Shown in pieces: positions 36,401 through 41,048 of a stretch of 64,000 bases of DNA. The stretch is from Sabellastarte sp. h YS-2021 (Eukaryota > Annelida > Polychaeta > Sabellida > Sabellidae): contig OZ024929.1 of assembly GCA_964017235.1 (NCBI GenBank), forward strand, positions 111,709,793 through 111,773,792, written 5' to 3'. Both the position numbers and the translations under genes were made by a program. The first letter of the stretch is position 1. The number at the start of each line of letters is the position of its first letter. The notes beneath the pieces are model-generated. The model was not told where the DNA came from, did not search any database, and worked only from the letters and a program-made list of their open reading frames with translations.

Positions 36401-39400
36401 AGTAATGATACTAGGCTTGACATAAAACACCAAATAAATATATTTTAGAGCCATTGACAGGTAATCGGATGGATGTAGTTTTGTGGCTAGTATAAAGCCT
36501 AAAACATGCCGCATTTGGTATAAATAAAAGTGATATCTTTTAAATAAAAAGTAACAGGATACATGTTGTGATTCTTGATTTATGGTACAATGTATTCATT
36601 CTCTGTCTGTTGGTGTGGCTACCAAGCATTGGGTTTTCATAATTATCAGCTGATTATTTTTATTATTATTATTATTAAATTACTGGTTAATGCTAGTTTT
36701 TTTCTATGTATATTTATGGGCACTTACATTTAGAAATCACACCACACATTTCTGGTTATTTGAAAGACATCATAATAAAGGGCCTGAATAATTAATAGTT
36801 TGGTGTTTGTTTTCTATATGTAGAATATTTAATATCCCTTTGAAGCACTTTAGGCAATAATTTATTCTTTTATGAGATACAATATATGTATATTATCAAG
36901 TAATACTTACATTTGTTTTATTGTACTTTAATATTAAAAGTATTAACTGAAGAGCTTACATTGAATGTCATTTTGCTGGATGTGTATTTATCTGGGATTC
37001 AATGTTTATTTTATTTTCCAAAAGTACTTTTAGTTCTGGAGTGTGAACACTATATTTTGTGGAATTTTTCTGCTGAATCTTTGTAATAAATAAATTTGAC
37101 CTCATCTCCATTCAATGACAGTAAAATGGTAATCTGTGACAGTAGTATACTTGACTTATGTGAAAAGGGAGATCAATAACCTTTTTGAATTTATGACATT
37201 AATATTAAAACAGTAAGTTGTGCAGATAGAAATACATAAAATTAATAAGATATCAGTTTACATGTCAGGTTTAAACTTAATAAAGATTCAAAGGTGTCAT
37301 ACTGAAGAGCGTACAGCAGTTAGAGTACAATGAAAAAGCTAGAAATCTTTGAAAGTTTTGTATTTTTTGTCAGTGTTTATATCATGGATAGATTCTTATC
37401 ATCTAATACATTATCATTTCTTATATTTTAATGTATAGTTTTCTCAGTCATACTTGAAAAGGTTTGACTACTTCATAGTGCAAAATATTTATGTTTAATC
37501 AAACTCATGAAGCTAACCTTTGGATGTAATGCTTTCTTCCAGGGCGTCAGTTTGACAAAAATGGTAACCTGCAGCAGTGGTGGTCTGACAGTGTGATAGA
37601 CAAGTTTAAGGAGAGAGCTCAGTGTATTGTTGATCAGTACAGTAACTATACTGTGAAAGAAGTCAACCTCAATGTAAGTGGACACACTTTTTACATACAG
37701 TGTCATAACTCCTGTAAGTTGAACTATGTTAAAGTAGAAATCCCCTTTAAGTAGAATATATGGTAATACGGGATCCAAAGATGGCTTTTCCCACTGTAAA
37801 TTAGACTCTGTTATCTACAAATCATGGTACAGTTTCAACTTAAGTCATTGTATTTTTGTGCTGAGAGAATGTAAACCATCATGATAGAGACCTCATTACA
37901 TTGCAAAGTCAAGGTCAGGAGTATCTCTAGTTGTTGTATACTTTTGGCAAATGGTCACTTGGGTCTCACTTCTGTGGTCTTGAGCTTATTTGTTTATTTG
38001 GGGTTTTACATCGCTTTCAATACTGTACTGATCATATCCTGATGGGTAGTTTTATGAGCAGAGGAAACCAGTCAAGGTTCTGTACTGTAAACTGCCGACC
38101 ATTGGTATGCAACTACCAACTTTCCCACATAAGGTCTGGGGTTTGAACATGTGGAAAATACTGTGTAGTGACATCTCCCAATGTGTTGCTCATGATTTAA
38201 AGAATGGTTAAAAAGTCCAAACTGACAAAACATTGGGAGTAACACTATAAAATTTGTAAGAAAGCTTGCCCAGAAACAAAAGATTACATGGACTCCTTAA
38301 ATCTACATGTACATTTTGTAATCACGGAGTAAACTTTGAAGTTTAAGTTGAAGATGCTTTCAACAATTGCTATGGTATTGTGCTGGAAAATTGTGGTAGT
38401 AATATAAATTTGACTTCAGAATTGGCTTTACCTTACATTCATCATCTTGAATAACACATTTTTTTACAATAGTTTATAATGGTGGAAAAACCAACTATGG
38501 CTTTTAATGGTCTGCAAACTGTTAACCAATCTAATGATTATTTTCAAGCAGAGTGTTACTATATTCGGTCCAGATGTAAACTCTGAAATTACAACCCCCT
38601 GCCCTCAACCTTTGAGATGCGTTTTCATTCTGTGAGCCCAATATCTCCTCAAAATCTACCCTTGAGTCTTCAGTGGATTTGGGTACAAAAAGCAGATGAT
38701 CAGTTTCATATGTAGCTGTGATTCATATATAGCTGTGATAGTCTATTTGACAACACATAATTTCTATTACGTTGTCTTTTTTAAAATTCAGTCATTAAAA
38801 TTTTTATTTTATCTTTAGATCAATGGGAGGCAGACACAGGGTGAAAACATAGCTGATAATGGTGGCCTGAAGCAGTCATTCAGGGTAAGGCCTGTGTTTG
38901 AGTATTGTTGACAGTAATACAGTATGCTCTTATTAAAGCAAACCTATTGAGTAGGCTGTTTAGAAACAGGGGTATCTTTACCCGGAGACATGAAATGCAG
39001 CTCAGGTTTAAGCAGGGTGGAATTACAACATTAAGTTCTTCAGAGTGTAATCATTCAGCTATTTTTCCATATTAATTAATTTTATCAAGTTACAGTAAAA
39101 TGTAACTTAACTTTTTCAATAAGGTTTTATAGTCTGCTTTATAGTGGATATGCCTAGGGTTTGGTGACTATATGTTTATTTTGAAATGAAGATTAATATT
39201 TAAATGCATCTTAGGTAACACTGCATTTTGTGATATTATATTAGTGTACACTGTATTTATAACTGCAATGCTTGATAAACTGGAGTCACAGTCTAGGTTT
39301 TGAAAATTATTTCTGTTTAGGAGAGATCACTAGCACAATGAAAATGTTATTTTTACTCTCTTAAAGGCATACAGAAAATGGGTCAACAGTCAAGGTAAAG

Positions 39401-41048
39401 AAGAGGATGCTCTTCCTGGTATTAACCTCACACACAACCAGTTATTTTTCCTCAACTTTGCACAGGTAAAACCAAGGGTTTTTCTTTGTATTTTGTAAAA
39501 TTTATTTGGCAAAAGTGTAAGTGATTAAAATAAGTGCGAGGCTATGGATGATATTTAAAATATGAAGTAAACTGATGAATATACTGGTGGCATTACTGTT
39601 ACTGATTCTATTTTTGGATTCTTAGTTTTAAGTATTTTTTACTGACTGGGCAATTTAAACTCTACAAGATCTACAGGAGGTAGTAAAGGAAACAAAATTG
39701 TAAAAGTATTAATTTAATGTGTATAAAGGAGACCAACTTTAAATTCGATGTATCATGTAATACGGATATGCCCAGCCAAGGGAAGGCCAAAGTTATTGAA
39801 ACCTGTGAAGTAGACTCTGGAACCAGGGACCTCCTACCTCCTTGTCCCAACTTTTCTACCACAAGCGAGCAACAGGATAAATTTATCTCTCATTTCTGTG
39901 TCATAATTTAGCAATTCATCTCACCATTCTATATTGTAGATCTGGTGTGGTTCAGCTAGACCAGAGAGCTACATCCAAGCCATCCGATCAGGGAGACACA
40001 GCCCTGGCAGATTTAGGTAAGTCTCTGTGGTCATTGAATGTTTTACTTCTGTCTTTTTTAAATGTTAAGCATGTATTCATGTTACTGAAAGTGCTCTGTT
40101 TTATATGTTTTACAATTGAGAAGATTATAAAAACCCACAGAGTCAAGGTGGAATAAATAACTGATACACTGAAAGATATAGTGCTTAAAGCTTCAGGGTA
40201 TAGTCCCTCATATTGAAAACAAGTCTGTATGTAAACATGTCAATAAAAATGTCAGAGCTGTCACATATAAAGTGTTGTCGAACTTTCTACAATATTTAGG
40301 TAATATGTTCCCTTAAATGTGAAAAATTAACTTTATTATAATACAGACTTTTAAAATAAAATATGAAGAGACTTTTGTATAAATAAAAATAATACAAAAA
40401 TAGGGATTATACTTTTCATGTTGAAATAGGGGCCATGGTGGGGTGGTGGCAACACACTCCCCTCCTACATCTGAGGTTGGCGGTTTAAACCCCAGACCTG
40501 ATGTGGGAAAGTTTGTAGTTGCTTACCGATGGTTGGCAGTTTACAGTACAGAACCTTGACCAACTGTATGTACTGGTTTCCTCTTCCCACAAAACTATCC
40601 GTTGTGATATGACCTGCAGTGTATTGAAAGTGACGTAAAACCCAAAATAAATTTAATGTTGAACATTAGTGTTACAGTTGATACGAGCCATTGCAACACT
40701 CCATGGCACAAATTACACAAGGAATGGTATAACCGTTAGTAGAATTTTGTGAACATAGACATGATGTCTTGTTTGTTAAATTCACTAAGATTTGGTATAC
40801 CATTGATGTATTTAATTTGAGGTTATAATATTCATTAAATGGCATGCCACTCAACTGTGTTGATGTTAAAGTACCTGGAATTTGAGACATAACATCACAA
40901 ATTTAGCATTGCCAAAAACACTTTATCCTTGTCGTTTCTTACATCTAGGGTGATAGGTTCTCTGTCCAACTCCTATGACTTTGCTGAAGCCTACAATTGT
41001 CCTGTTGGGAGTCCTATGAACCCACGCAGCAAGTGCTCTGTGTGGTGA
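319..41048 (+). CDS. M13-family zinc metallopeptidase (neprilysin/ECE-like), 3' part, with two alternative-exon cassettes
   Basis: Gene model joined from exons 319-405, 1674-1810, (3930-4029 or 9587-9680), 15967-16095, 21701-21799, 23097-23174, 24092-24195, 29974-30032, 30666-30717, (31174-31241 or 33016-33083 or 34663-34730), 37543-37673, 38819-38884, 39367-39465, 39940-40016, 40949-41048. With the 94-bp version of cassette 1 the sum is 1380 bp (459 residues plus stop); with the 100-bp version it is 1386 bp. Family hallmarks appear in order: VNAFY (substrate-backbone site), HExxH with downstream [15 protein letters not shown] (third zinc ligand Glu), [18 protein letters not shown], and the C-terminal CSVW. 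M13 enzymes are type II membrane ectoenzymes that cleave small peptides such as hormones and neuropeptides; location is inferred because the N-terminus is absent. The C-terminal wording ([14 protein letters not shown]) resembles ECE-type and invertebrate neprilysins. I do not assign a specific orthologue. Confidence 0.93.
406..1673 (+). other. intron A-B with satellite block
   Basis: 1.27 kb intron. About 548-1490 is a tandem repeat block listed separately. The rest (406-547 and 1491-1673) shows nothing recognisable beyond the acceptor tttacag. Confidence 0.85.
548..1490 (+). repeat. truncated family-A copy: 147-bp tandem repeats plus two 153-bp units
   Basis: Four units of about 147 bp start with aagcacttttaag (551, 698, 844, 992; next start 1139). 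They carry 'tttgaccttgaag', 'caaggtcaaatc' and 'cccatgacttcctat'. Two further units (about 1165 and 1318) start 'gtggcggccatcttg'. The same units occur in the same order in the family A copy at 55242-58288 and reversed at 13030-13860, so this is a fragment of that element. Long open frames here are by-products of the periodic sequence. Confidence 0.85.
1674..1810 (+). CDS. M13 peptidase exon B
   Basis: 137 bp, phase 0 in and 2 out (last codon begins 'ag'), donor gtaagt. It encodes [14 protein letters not shown] ... [15 protein letters not shown] ... TPK. The 'V-x-Y-x-P-x-Y' segment is characteristic of the M13 N-domain. The trailing two bases are completed by either version of the next exon position. 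Confidence 0.92.
2070..2185 (-). pseudogene. 5S rRNA-like sequence (5S-derived SINE or pseudogene)
   Basis: On the minus strand the core reads gaagttaagcggca ... ggcttagtactgggatggg tgacc. This matches the internal promoter half of 5S rRNA (box A 'AAGCTAAGC'-like, box C 'GGATGGGTGACC'-like). Flanks do not form a complete 5S gene. An A-rich stretch lies nearby at about 2204-2222. It is probably a 5S-derived SINE or retro-copy and not a functional gene. Confidence 0.6.
2190..3425 (+). other. intron B-C' proximal part, nothing recognised
   Basis: AT-rich non-coding sequence. I see no splice-framed homology to M13 proteins and no clear repeat. Short open frames here lack any recognisable composition. 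Confidence 0.6.
3430..3730 (-). repeat. degenerate F-family ('ggatccagatc') relics
   Basis: Two weak copies (about 3440-3500 and 3600-3720) of the 'gatccagatc / tggatcc' repeat that is well preserved at 34805-35172 and 51840-54725. The end of the second resembles the reverse complement of the 'gtttgtttgtttg' segment of F. Heavily diverged. Confidence 0.45.
3930..4029 (+). CDS. M13 peptidase alternative exon C' (cassette 1, version 1)
   Basis: 100 bp, acceptor atttttcag, donor gtaagc, phase 2 in and 0 out. Joined to exon B it encodes (R)[13 protein letters not shown] ... [14 protein letters not shown]. It aligns along its length with the exon at 9587-9680, which encodes VLANYLLW ... AARQIYNK at the same place in the protein and with the same phases. 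Version 1 is two residues longer, in a K/S/D/P-rich middle. Both versions are open and have good splice sites, so they look like mutually exclusive exons. No transcript evidence is available here. Confidence 0.88.
4030..5335 (+). other. intron C'-C, proximal part
   Basis: No exon recognised. 4110-4540 has repeated 'gattgga / ccaatc' words in both orientations, suggesting an old foldback element, but I cannot set its ends. The rest is AT-rich and unremarkable. Confidence 0.5.
5340..5800 (-). repeat. degenerate F-family element
   Basis: Minus-strand reading gives 'ttcaaggaggatatgtttttg', followed by a T/G-rich stretch, 'gcagattttgatgaa', then 'ggatccagatc'-like words. This is the same order as the better-preserved F element at 34871-35172. 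Strongly diverged. Confidence 0.55.
5976..7023 (+). mobile_element. 1.05-kb non-autonomous DNA element with 11-bp terminal inverted repeats
   Basis: Begins atctcccgcct (5976-5986) and ends aggcgggagat (7013-7023), perfect 11-bp inverted repeats. The interior has no coding potential. It holds two units containing 'cctcattttgaaaaac' and 'aaaatggccgccat' followed by 'gggttatcctatt' and 'ccttatatctccc'. These words are also shared with the family A satellites. The superfamily cannot be determined from the ends alone. Confidence 0.75.
7024..7394 (+). other. intronic spacer
   Basis: AT-rich sequence between the TIR element and family C. Nothing recognised. Confidence 0.6.
7395..8935 (+). mobile_element. 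family C hairpin-ended satellite element (left copy)
   Basis: Starts at a T-run, then a perfect 18-nt palindrome at 7407-7424 (acagcccttaagggctgt) flanked by tacccc/ggggta. About 6.5 tandem units of about 146 bp follow (7550-8500). Each contains 'tatatctcggaaaccgtaag', 'tgataettgg'-type text (tgatacttgg) and 'tgatttgacctttgacctt'. A non-repetitive tail runs about 8700-8935. The whole structure recurs in reverse orientation at 58565-59816, which sets the boundaries. No protein is encoded, so it is a non-autonomous element of uncertain class. Confidence 0.75.
8936..9586 (+). other. intron C'-C, distal part
   Basis: AT-rich intronic sequence up to the acceptor actatacag. No further copy of the cassette-1 exon and no repeat recognised. 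Confidence 0.6.
9587..9680 (+). CDS. M13 peptidase alternative exon C (cassette 1, version 2)
   Basis: 94 bp, acceptor ctatacag, donor gtaatg, phase 2 in and 0 out. It encodes (R)[15 protein letters not shown] ... [13 protein letters not shown]. It is interchangeable with 3930-4029: same phases, same flanking junctions. If both were spliced together the second would read ggt gct cgc taa, an immediate stop. The family A element begins only 112 bp after its end. Confidence 0.9.
10250..13030 (+). repeat. 155-bp tandem satellite inside family A
   Basis: 'agctataaca' recurs every 155 bp (10461, 10616, 10771 and onward), about 18 units. Each unit has the order ctacttttggg, agctataacatag, tttcagacctgtagctc, gagtaatagctac, gagtaaatc, 'aactattgcattta', 'atatgttattc'. 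Units differ by a few substitutions, so this is an old but homogenised array. Confidence 0.9.
13030..13860 (-). repeat. 147-bp tandem satellite inside family A
   Basis: Reverse-complement versions of the units at 548-1140: 'aggatagccaaact', 'cttataactcgcttattatt', 'ggtcctagaggttt', 'atcatgggctgggaat'. About 5.6 units. Apparent open frames here are periodic artefacts. Confidence 0.88.
14100..14119. repeat. terminal hairpin of family A
   Basis: agtgcccgttcacgggcact is a 9-bp perfect stem with a 2-nt centre. The identical structure is at 55254-55273 in the other copy. It sits 12 bases from the element's inferred end. Confidence 0.85.
14395..14610 (+). mobile_element. possible tRNA-derived SINE remnant
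   Basis: 'tggcatagtagtaacacacctgc' resembles a tRNA A box, and 'ggttctgggttcaaatg' about 45 bases later resembles a B box. This matches the clearer SINE copies at 36210 and 40429. The tail is diverged. Confidence 0.45.
14611..15966 (+). other. intron C-D, distal part
   Basis: AT-rich sequence with poly-T/A runs (15170-15280). No exon or defined repeat seen. Ends in the acceptor ctgtccccag. Confidence 0.6.
15967..16095 (+). CDS. M13 peptidase exon D
   Basis: 129 bp, phase 0 to 0, donor gtaagt. It encodes [16 protein letters not shown] ... [20 protein letters not shown]. 'YGT-x(5)-RWRxCV' and 'AxGRMFV' are M13 N-domain signatures. The Cys corresponds to a conserved disulphide cysteine in the family. 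Confidence 0.93.
16446..16890 (+). repeat. 64-bp minisatellite, 7 units
   Basis: 'tgattgaagaactaata' recurs at 16447, 16511, 16575, 16639, 16703, 16767 and 16831, a strict 64-bp period with very few differences between units. Near-identity indicates recent expansion or homogenisation. Intronic, between exons D and E. Confidence 0.92.
17126..17180 (+). repeat. GC-rich 9-bp minisatellite
   Basis: 'ggctccgcc / ggctccggc' repeated five to six times in otherwise AT-rich DNA, just inside the hairpin end of family B. A shorter version on the opposite strand is at 63625-63655. Confidence 0.85.
17510..18430 (+). repeat. 168-bp tandem satellite inside family B
   Basis: 'cttatatctcgaaaac' recurs at about 17521, 17688, 17857, 18025 and 18194, with a diverged unit at 18363. 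Each unit has 'gatagagcgatttcgacg', 'cagggtatctctgcagag', 'ttttgtctcgcc' and the palindromic aaaatggcggccatttt. Open frames on both strands are repeat by-products. Confidence 0.92.
18440..21115 (+). repeat. 133-bp tandem satellite inside family B
   Basis: About 20 units with 'agctttcac' spaced 133 bp (18451, 18584, 18717 and onward). Order in each unit: 'gtgaagtttcagacccatag', 'ttactcacctactc', 'gagtaaatgcgaattatctc', 'agtattgcagat', 'attcacctacttttggg'. Most units are near-identical. Variant units (for example about 18780-18840, 19990-20040 and 20770-20830) share the same substitutions, indicating higher-order structure. Confidence 0.93.
21701..21799 (+). CDS. M13 peptidase exon E
   Basis: 99 bp, phase 0 to 0, acceptor atttttag, donor gtaagg. 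It encodes [16 protein letters not shown] ... [15 protein letters not shown]. 'WMDxxTRxxAxEK' is an M13 hallmark. Confidence 0.94.
21800..23096 (+). other. intron E-F with a short tandem repeat
   Basis: 1.3 kb intron. About 22040-22255 has an irregular tandem of 'gtgaattcacata / ctgtggtgaatttcac' words. The remainder shows no exon or known repeat. Confidence 0.7.
23097..23174 (+). CDS. M13 peptidase exon F
   Basis: 78 bp, phase 0 to 0, acceptor ctttttag, donor gtacat. It encodes [15 protein letters not shown] ... LNADYEG. 'KIGYPD' is strongly conserved in M13 enzymes. Confidence 0.93.
23175..24091 (+). other. intron F-G
   Basis: AT-rich. About 23820-23960 contains 'gcaactaccaactttcc' and 'ttttgaaccca', resembling a decayed minus-strand copy of the tRNA-SINE at 36210. 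Otherwise nothing recognised. Confidence 0.5.
24092..24195 (+). CDS. M13 peptidase exon G
   Basis: 104 bp, phase 0 in and 2 out, acceptor gtttgcag, donor gtgagt. It encodes [16 protein letters not shown] ... [11 protein letters not shown] plus two bases of a Lys codon. 'YFEN' and 'LRKPVDK' match the M13 segment just before the WxxxPxxVNAFY block. Confidence 0.93.
24222..24716 (+). mobile_element. 495-bp MITE with long inverted ends
   Basis: Starts gggcccgtattcatgaaag and ends as its imperfect inverse (acctttcgtgaataagggccc). Subterminal 'cttaactttaagactgg' also appears inverted or repeated. The interior is AT-rich and non-coding with an 'atggccgccata' word. A degenerate relative lies at 41430-41800. 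Confidence 0.8.
24717..25079 (+). other. intron G-H spacer
   Basis: AT-rich sequence between the MITE and the LTR element. Nothing recognised. Confidence 0.6.
25085..25226 (+). repeat. 5' LTR (142 bp)
   Basis: Begins tgttacgat and ends cataaca (TG...CA). Every base I compared matches 29652-29793. It includes 'cgccttaaccaaggc', an imperfect inverted repeat. No obvious TATA box. Confidence 0.95.
25227..25240 (+). other. probable primer-binding site
   Basis: tggtgtcaga immediately after the LTR matches the first ten bases of the tRNA-Leu type primer site used by many Mag-clade elements. The match then stops, so the assignment is moderate. Confidence 0.6.
25359..27335 (+). pseudogene. Gag, protease and N-terminal reverse transcriptase of the LTR element (truncated by frameshift)
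   Basis: 658-residue open frame. The likely true start is the second Met at 25404. Residues about 30-200 are capsid-like. Zinc knuckles have C250, C253, H258, C262 and C269, C272, H277, C282. The protease has DTGA at 346-349. The reverse transcriptase has LPYG at 601-604 and the catalytic 'MDDIIVYG' at 630-637. The frame ends abruptly just after the catalytic motif at 27333-27335. RT homology resumes at once in another frame, so a single-base loss near 27330 is inferred. In intact relatives Gag and Pol are one frame, so this is damage and not the normal Gag-Pol junction. Confidence 0.9.
27336..27868 (+). pseudogene. reverse transcriptase thumb and RNase H part of pol, ending at a nonsense codon
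   Basis: Continues RT ('KLNKDKCK', '[15 protein letters not shown]') into connection and RNase H ('[15 protein letters not shown]', 'AYASRSL', 'IEKELLSI', 'FHQYIYG'). The stop at 27866-27868 lies in the RNase H domain, and homology carries on in the same frame after it ('AETDHKPL'). It is therefore a point nonsense and not a natural end. Confidence 0.88.
27869..29452 (+). pseudogene. RNase H C-terminus and integrase of the LTR element
   Basis: Open to 29452 in the same frame as the preceding segment. Counting from the Met at 27899: the HHCC zinc domain has H154, H157, C187, C190. The integrase triad is D218 (SSDLF), D271 (MTDNGP) and E307 (GLAE), with 35 residues between the second Asp and Glu as expected. 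The C-terminus has '[10 protein letters not shown]' and is basic, with no chromodomain seen. All catalytic residues are present, but the frame is cut off from Gag by the upstream lesions. Confidence 0.9.
29630..29651 (+). other. polypurine tract
   Basis: A-run followed by ggaaaa immediately before the 3' LTR, the usual plus-strand primer position in LTR elements. Confidence 0.85.
29652..29793 (+). repeat. 3' LTR (142 bp)
   Basis: Same length and same sequence as 25085-25226. Followed by the tagag target duplication. Confidence 0.95.
29974..30032 (+). CDS. M13 peptidase exon H (VNAFY exon)
   Basis: 59 bp, phase 2 in and 1 out, acceptor tgttacag, donor gtaagt. It encodes (K)[19 protein letters not shown]. 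The Asn-Ala-Phe-Tyr segment corresponds to the NAYY/NAFY motif, whose Asn and Ala bind the substrate backbone in M13 peptidases. Confidence 0.95.
30033..30665 (+). other. intron H-I
   Basis: AT-rich, with a short 'tatatatat' stretch near 30210. Nothing else recognised. Confidence 0.7.
30666..30717 (+). CDS. M13 peptidase exon I
   Basis: 52 bp, phase 1 in and 2 out, acceptor atttttcag, donor gtaagt. It encodes (M)[16 protein letters not shown] plus 'aa'. 'FPAxILQPPF' is one of the most conserved M13 blocks and directly precedes the zinc-site exon. The 'aa' must be completed by the first base of one of the three alternative exons. Confidence 0.95.
31174..31241 (+). CDS. M13 peptidase alternative zinc-site exon K1 (cassette 2, version 1)
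   Basis: 68 bp, acceptor ttaccacaag, donor gtatca, phase 2 in and 1 out. It encodes (K)[22 protein letters not shown](G). Zinc ligands His and His and the catalytic Glu (HEITH) are intact, as is FDD. Of 23 residues, 18 match K3 and 13 match K2. Confidence 0.92.
31242..33015 (+). other. intron between K1 and K2
   Basis: 1.77 kb of AT-rich sequence. A 120-codon open frame at 32583-32945 is probably chance: it has no recognised domain and lies inside the intron. No additional zinc-site exon seen. Acceptor for K2 is gcttgtcccccag. Confidence 0.7.
33016..33083 (+). CDS. M13 peptidase alternative zinc-site exon K2 (cassette 2, version 2)
   Basis: 68 bp, acceptor gtcccccag, donor gtattt, phase 2 in and 1 out. 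It encodes (K)[22 protein letters not shown](G). HEFSH keeps the zinc ligands and catalytic Glu. It is the most divergent of the three, with Ser for Gly, Ala for Val, Phe for Ile and Leu for Phe around the active site. It has higher GC than its surroundings, so it looks maintained as coding sequence. Confidence 0.92.
33084..34662 (+). other. intron between K2 and K3
   Basis: 1.58 kb of AT-rich intronic sequence. No repeat or exon recognised. Acceptor for K3 is atttctgttcag. Confidence 0.7.
34663..34730 (+). CDS. M13 peptidase alternative zinc-site exon K3 (cassette 2, version 3)
   Basis: 68 bp, acceptor tctgttcag, donor gtatag, phase 2 in and 1 out. It encodes (K)[22 protein letters not shown](G). 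HEISH and FDD are intact. It is the version closest to typical M13 enzymes and the last before exon L. Confidence 0.93.
34805..35172 (+). mobile_element. F-family element ('ctccgccaaggagg' ends)
   Basis: Two starts, cccccaccaaggaggttt (near 34809) and ttacctccgccaaggaggtt (34871). Interior: 'gacggattttgatgaaatt', 'gatccatgaaatg' and a second 'ctggacggattttgatgaa'. End at 35134-35172: cccttggcggaggtctgc and gctctctgagtgctcttgttt. The acctccgccaagg / ccttggcggaggt inverted ends are near-perfect. Non-coding. Confidence 0.75.
35173..35800 (+). mobile_element. F-family relic split by a composite foldback insertion
   Basis: 35173-35239 and 35647-35800 read as the two parts of one diverged F element ('cagattttaattt...attgacaatggcacaagg', then 'ggtgatccagatcacc', ending 'cactctccgagtactctt'). 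Between them lies an insertion, listed next. Confidence 0.6.
35240..35646. mobile_element. composite foldback/MITE insertion
   Basis: First part: attataaagaccgg (about 35240) matches the inverse ccggtctttataat (about 35474-35487). Second part: tagtaataaatacc (35486-35499) matches the inverse ggtatttattacta (35633-35646). The second part has long arms containing 'acaggatatacgcccggc' and 'gccgggcgtatatcctgt' around a central gcgcctgacggcgc. Non-coding. Confidence 0.8.
36210..36450 (+). mobile_element. tRNA-derived SINE
   Basis: A box 'gtggcacaggggtaacac' near 36221 and B box 'ggagttcaaatccc' at 36262-36275 have tRNA spacing. The body ends 'acaccaaataaata'. It shares body words ('accaactgtatgtactggtttc') with the copy at 40429. 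Confidence 0.8.
36451..37542 (+). other. intron K3-L, distal part
   Basis: AT-rich, with a short ATT microsatellite at about 36658-36677. No further copy of a zinc-site exon seen. Acceptor is tgctttcttccag. Confidence 0.65.
37543..37673 (+). CDS. M13 peptidase exon L
   Basis: 131 bp, phase 1 in and 0 out, donor gtaagt. It encodes (G)[13 protein letters not shown] ... [16 protein letters not shown] ... NLN. It follows the HExxH exon, giving the continuous 'DDxGRxFDKxGNLxxWW' of M13 enzymes. The Cys is the conserved disulphide partner. Confidence 0.95.
37674..38818 (+). other. intron L-M with minus-strand SINE fragment
   Basis: About 38030-38165 reads on the minus strand as a partial copy of the 36210 SINE ('gtcaaggttctgtactgtaaac', 'gcaactaccaactttccc', 'gtttgaac'). 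The rest is AT-rich with nothing recognised. Confidence 0.6.
38819..38884 (+). CDS. M13 peptidase exon M (third zinc ligand)
   Basis: 66 bp, phase 0 to 0, acceptor atctttag, donor gtaagg. It encodes [22 protein letters not shown] in part as [12 protein letters not shown]. The Glu of ENIAD is the third zinc ligand and the Asp stabilises the first His in M13 peptidases. Confidence 0.96.
38885..39366 (+). other. intron M-N
   Basis: AT-rich, nothing recognised. Confidence 0.7.
39367..39465 (+). CDS. M13 peptidase exon N
   Basis: 99 bp, phase 0 to 0, acceptor tcttaaag, donor gtaaaa. It encodes [18 protein letters not shown] ... [12 protein letters not shown]. 'LPGxxLTxxQLFFLxFAQ' is a typical M13 C-terminal block. 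Confidence 0.95.
39466..39939 (+). other. intron N-O
   Basis: AT-rich. A possible minus-strand SINE scrap lies at about 39790-39860 ('tggaaccagggacctccta'). Nothing else. Confidence 0.55.
39940..40016 (+). CDS. M13 peptidase exon O
   Basis: 77 bp, phase 0 in and 2 out, acceptor atattgtag, donor gtaagt. It encodes [15 protein letters not shown] ... RHSPGRF plus 'ag'. It carries the conserved WCxxxRPE motif. The Arg/His-Ser-Pro segment follows, as in other M13 enzymes. Confidence 0.95.
40429..40655 (+). mobile_element. tRNA-derived SINE, second copy
   Basis: Starts 'gggccatggtggggtgg' and has a B-box-like 'gcggtttaaacccc' near 40480. It shares 'accaactgtatgtactgg' and the tail 'aaaacccaaaataaat' with the copy at 36210. 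More diverged in the A box. Lies in intron O-P. Confidence 0.75.
40949..41048 (+). CDS. M13 peptidase terminal exon P
   Basis: 100 bp to the stop, phase 2 in, acceptor acatctag. It encodes (R)[19 protein letters not shown] and [13 protein letters not shown], then TGA (41046-41048). The C-terminal CxxW is the universal end of M13 enzymes, so the stop is the true end. Confidence 0.96.
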
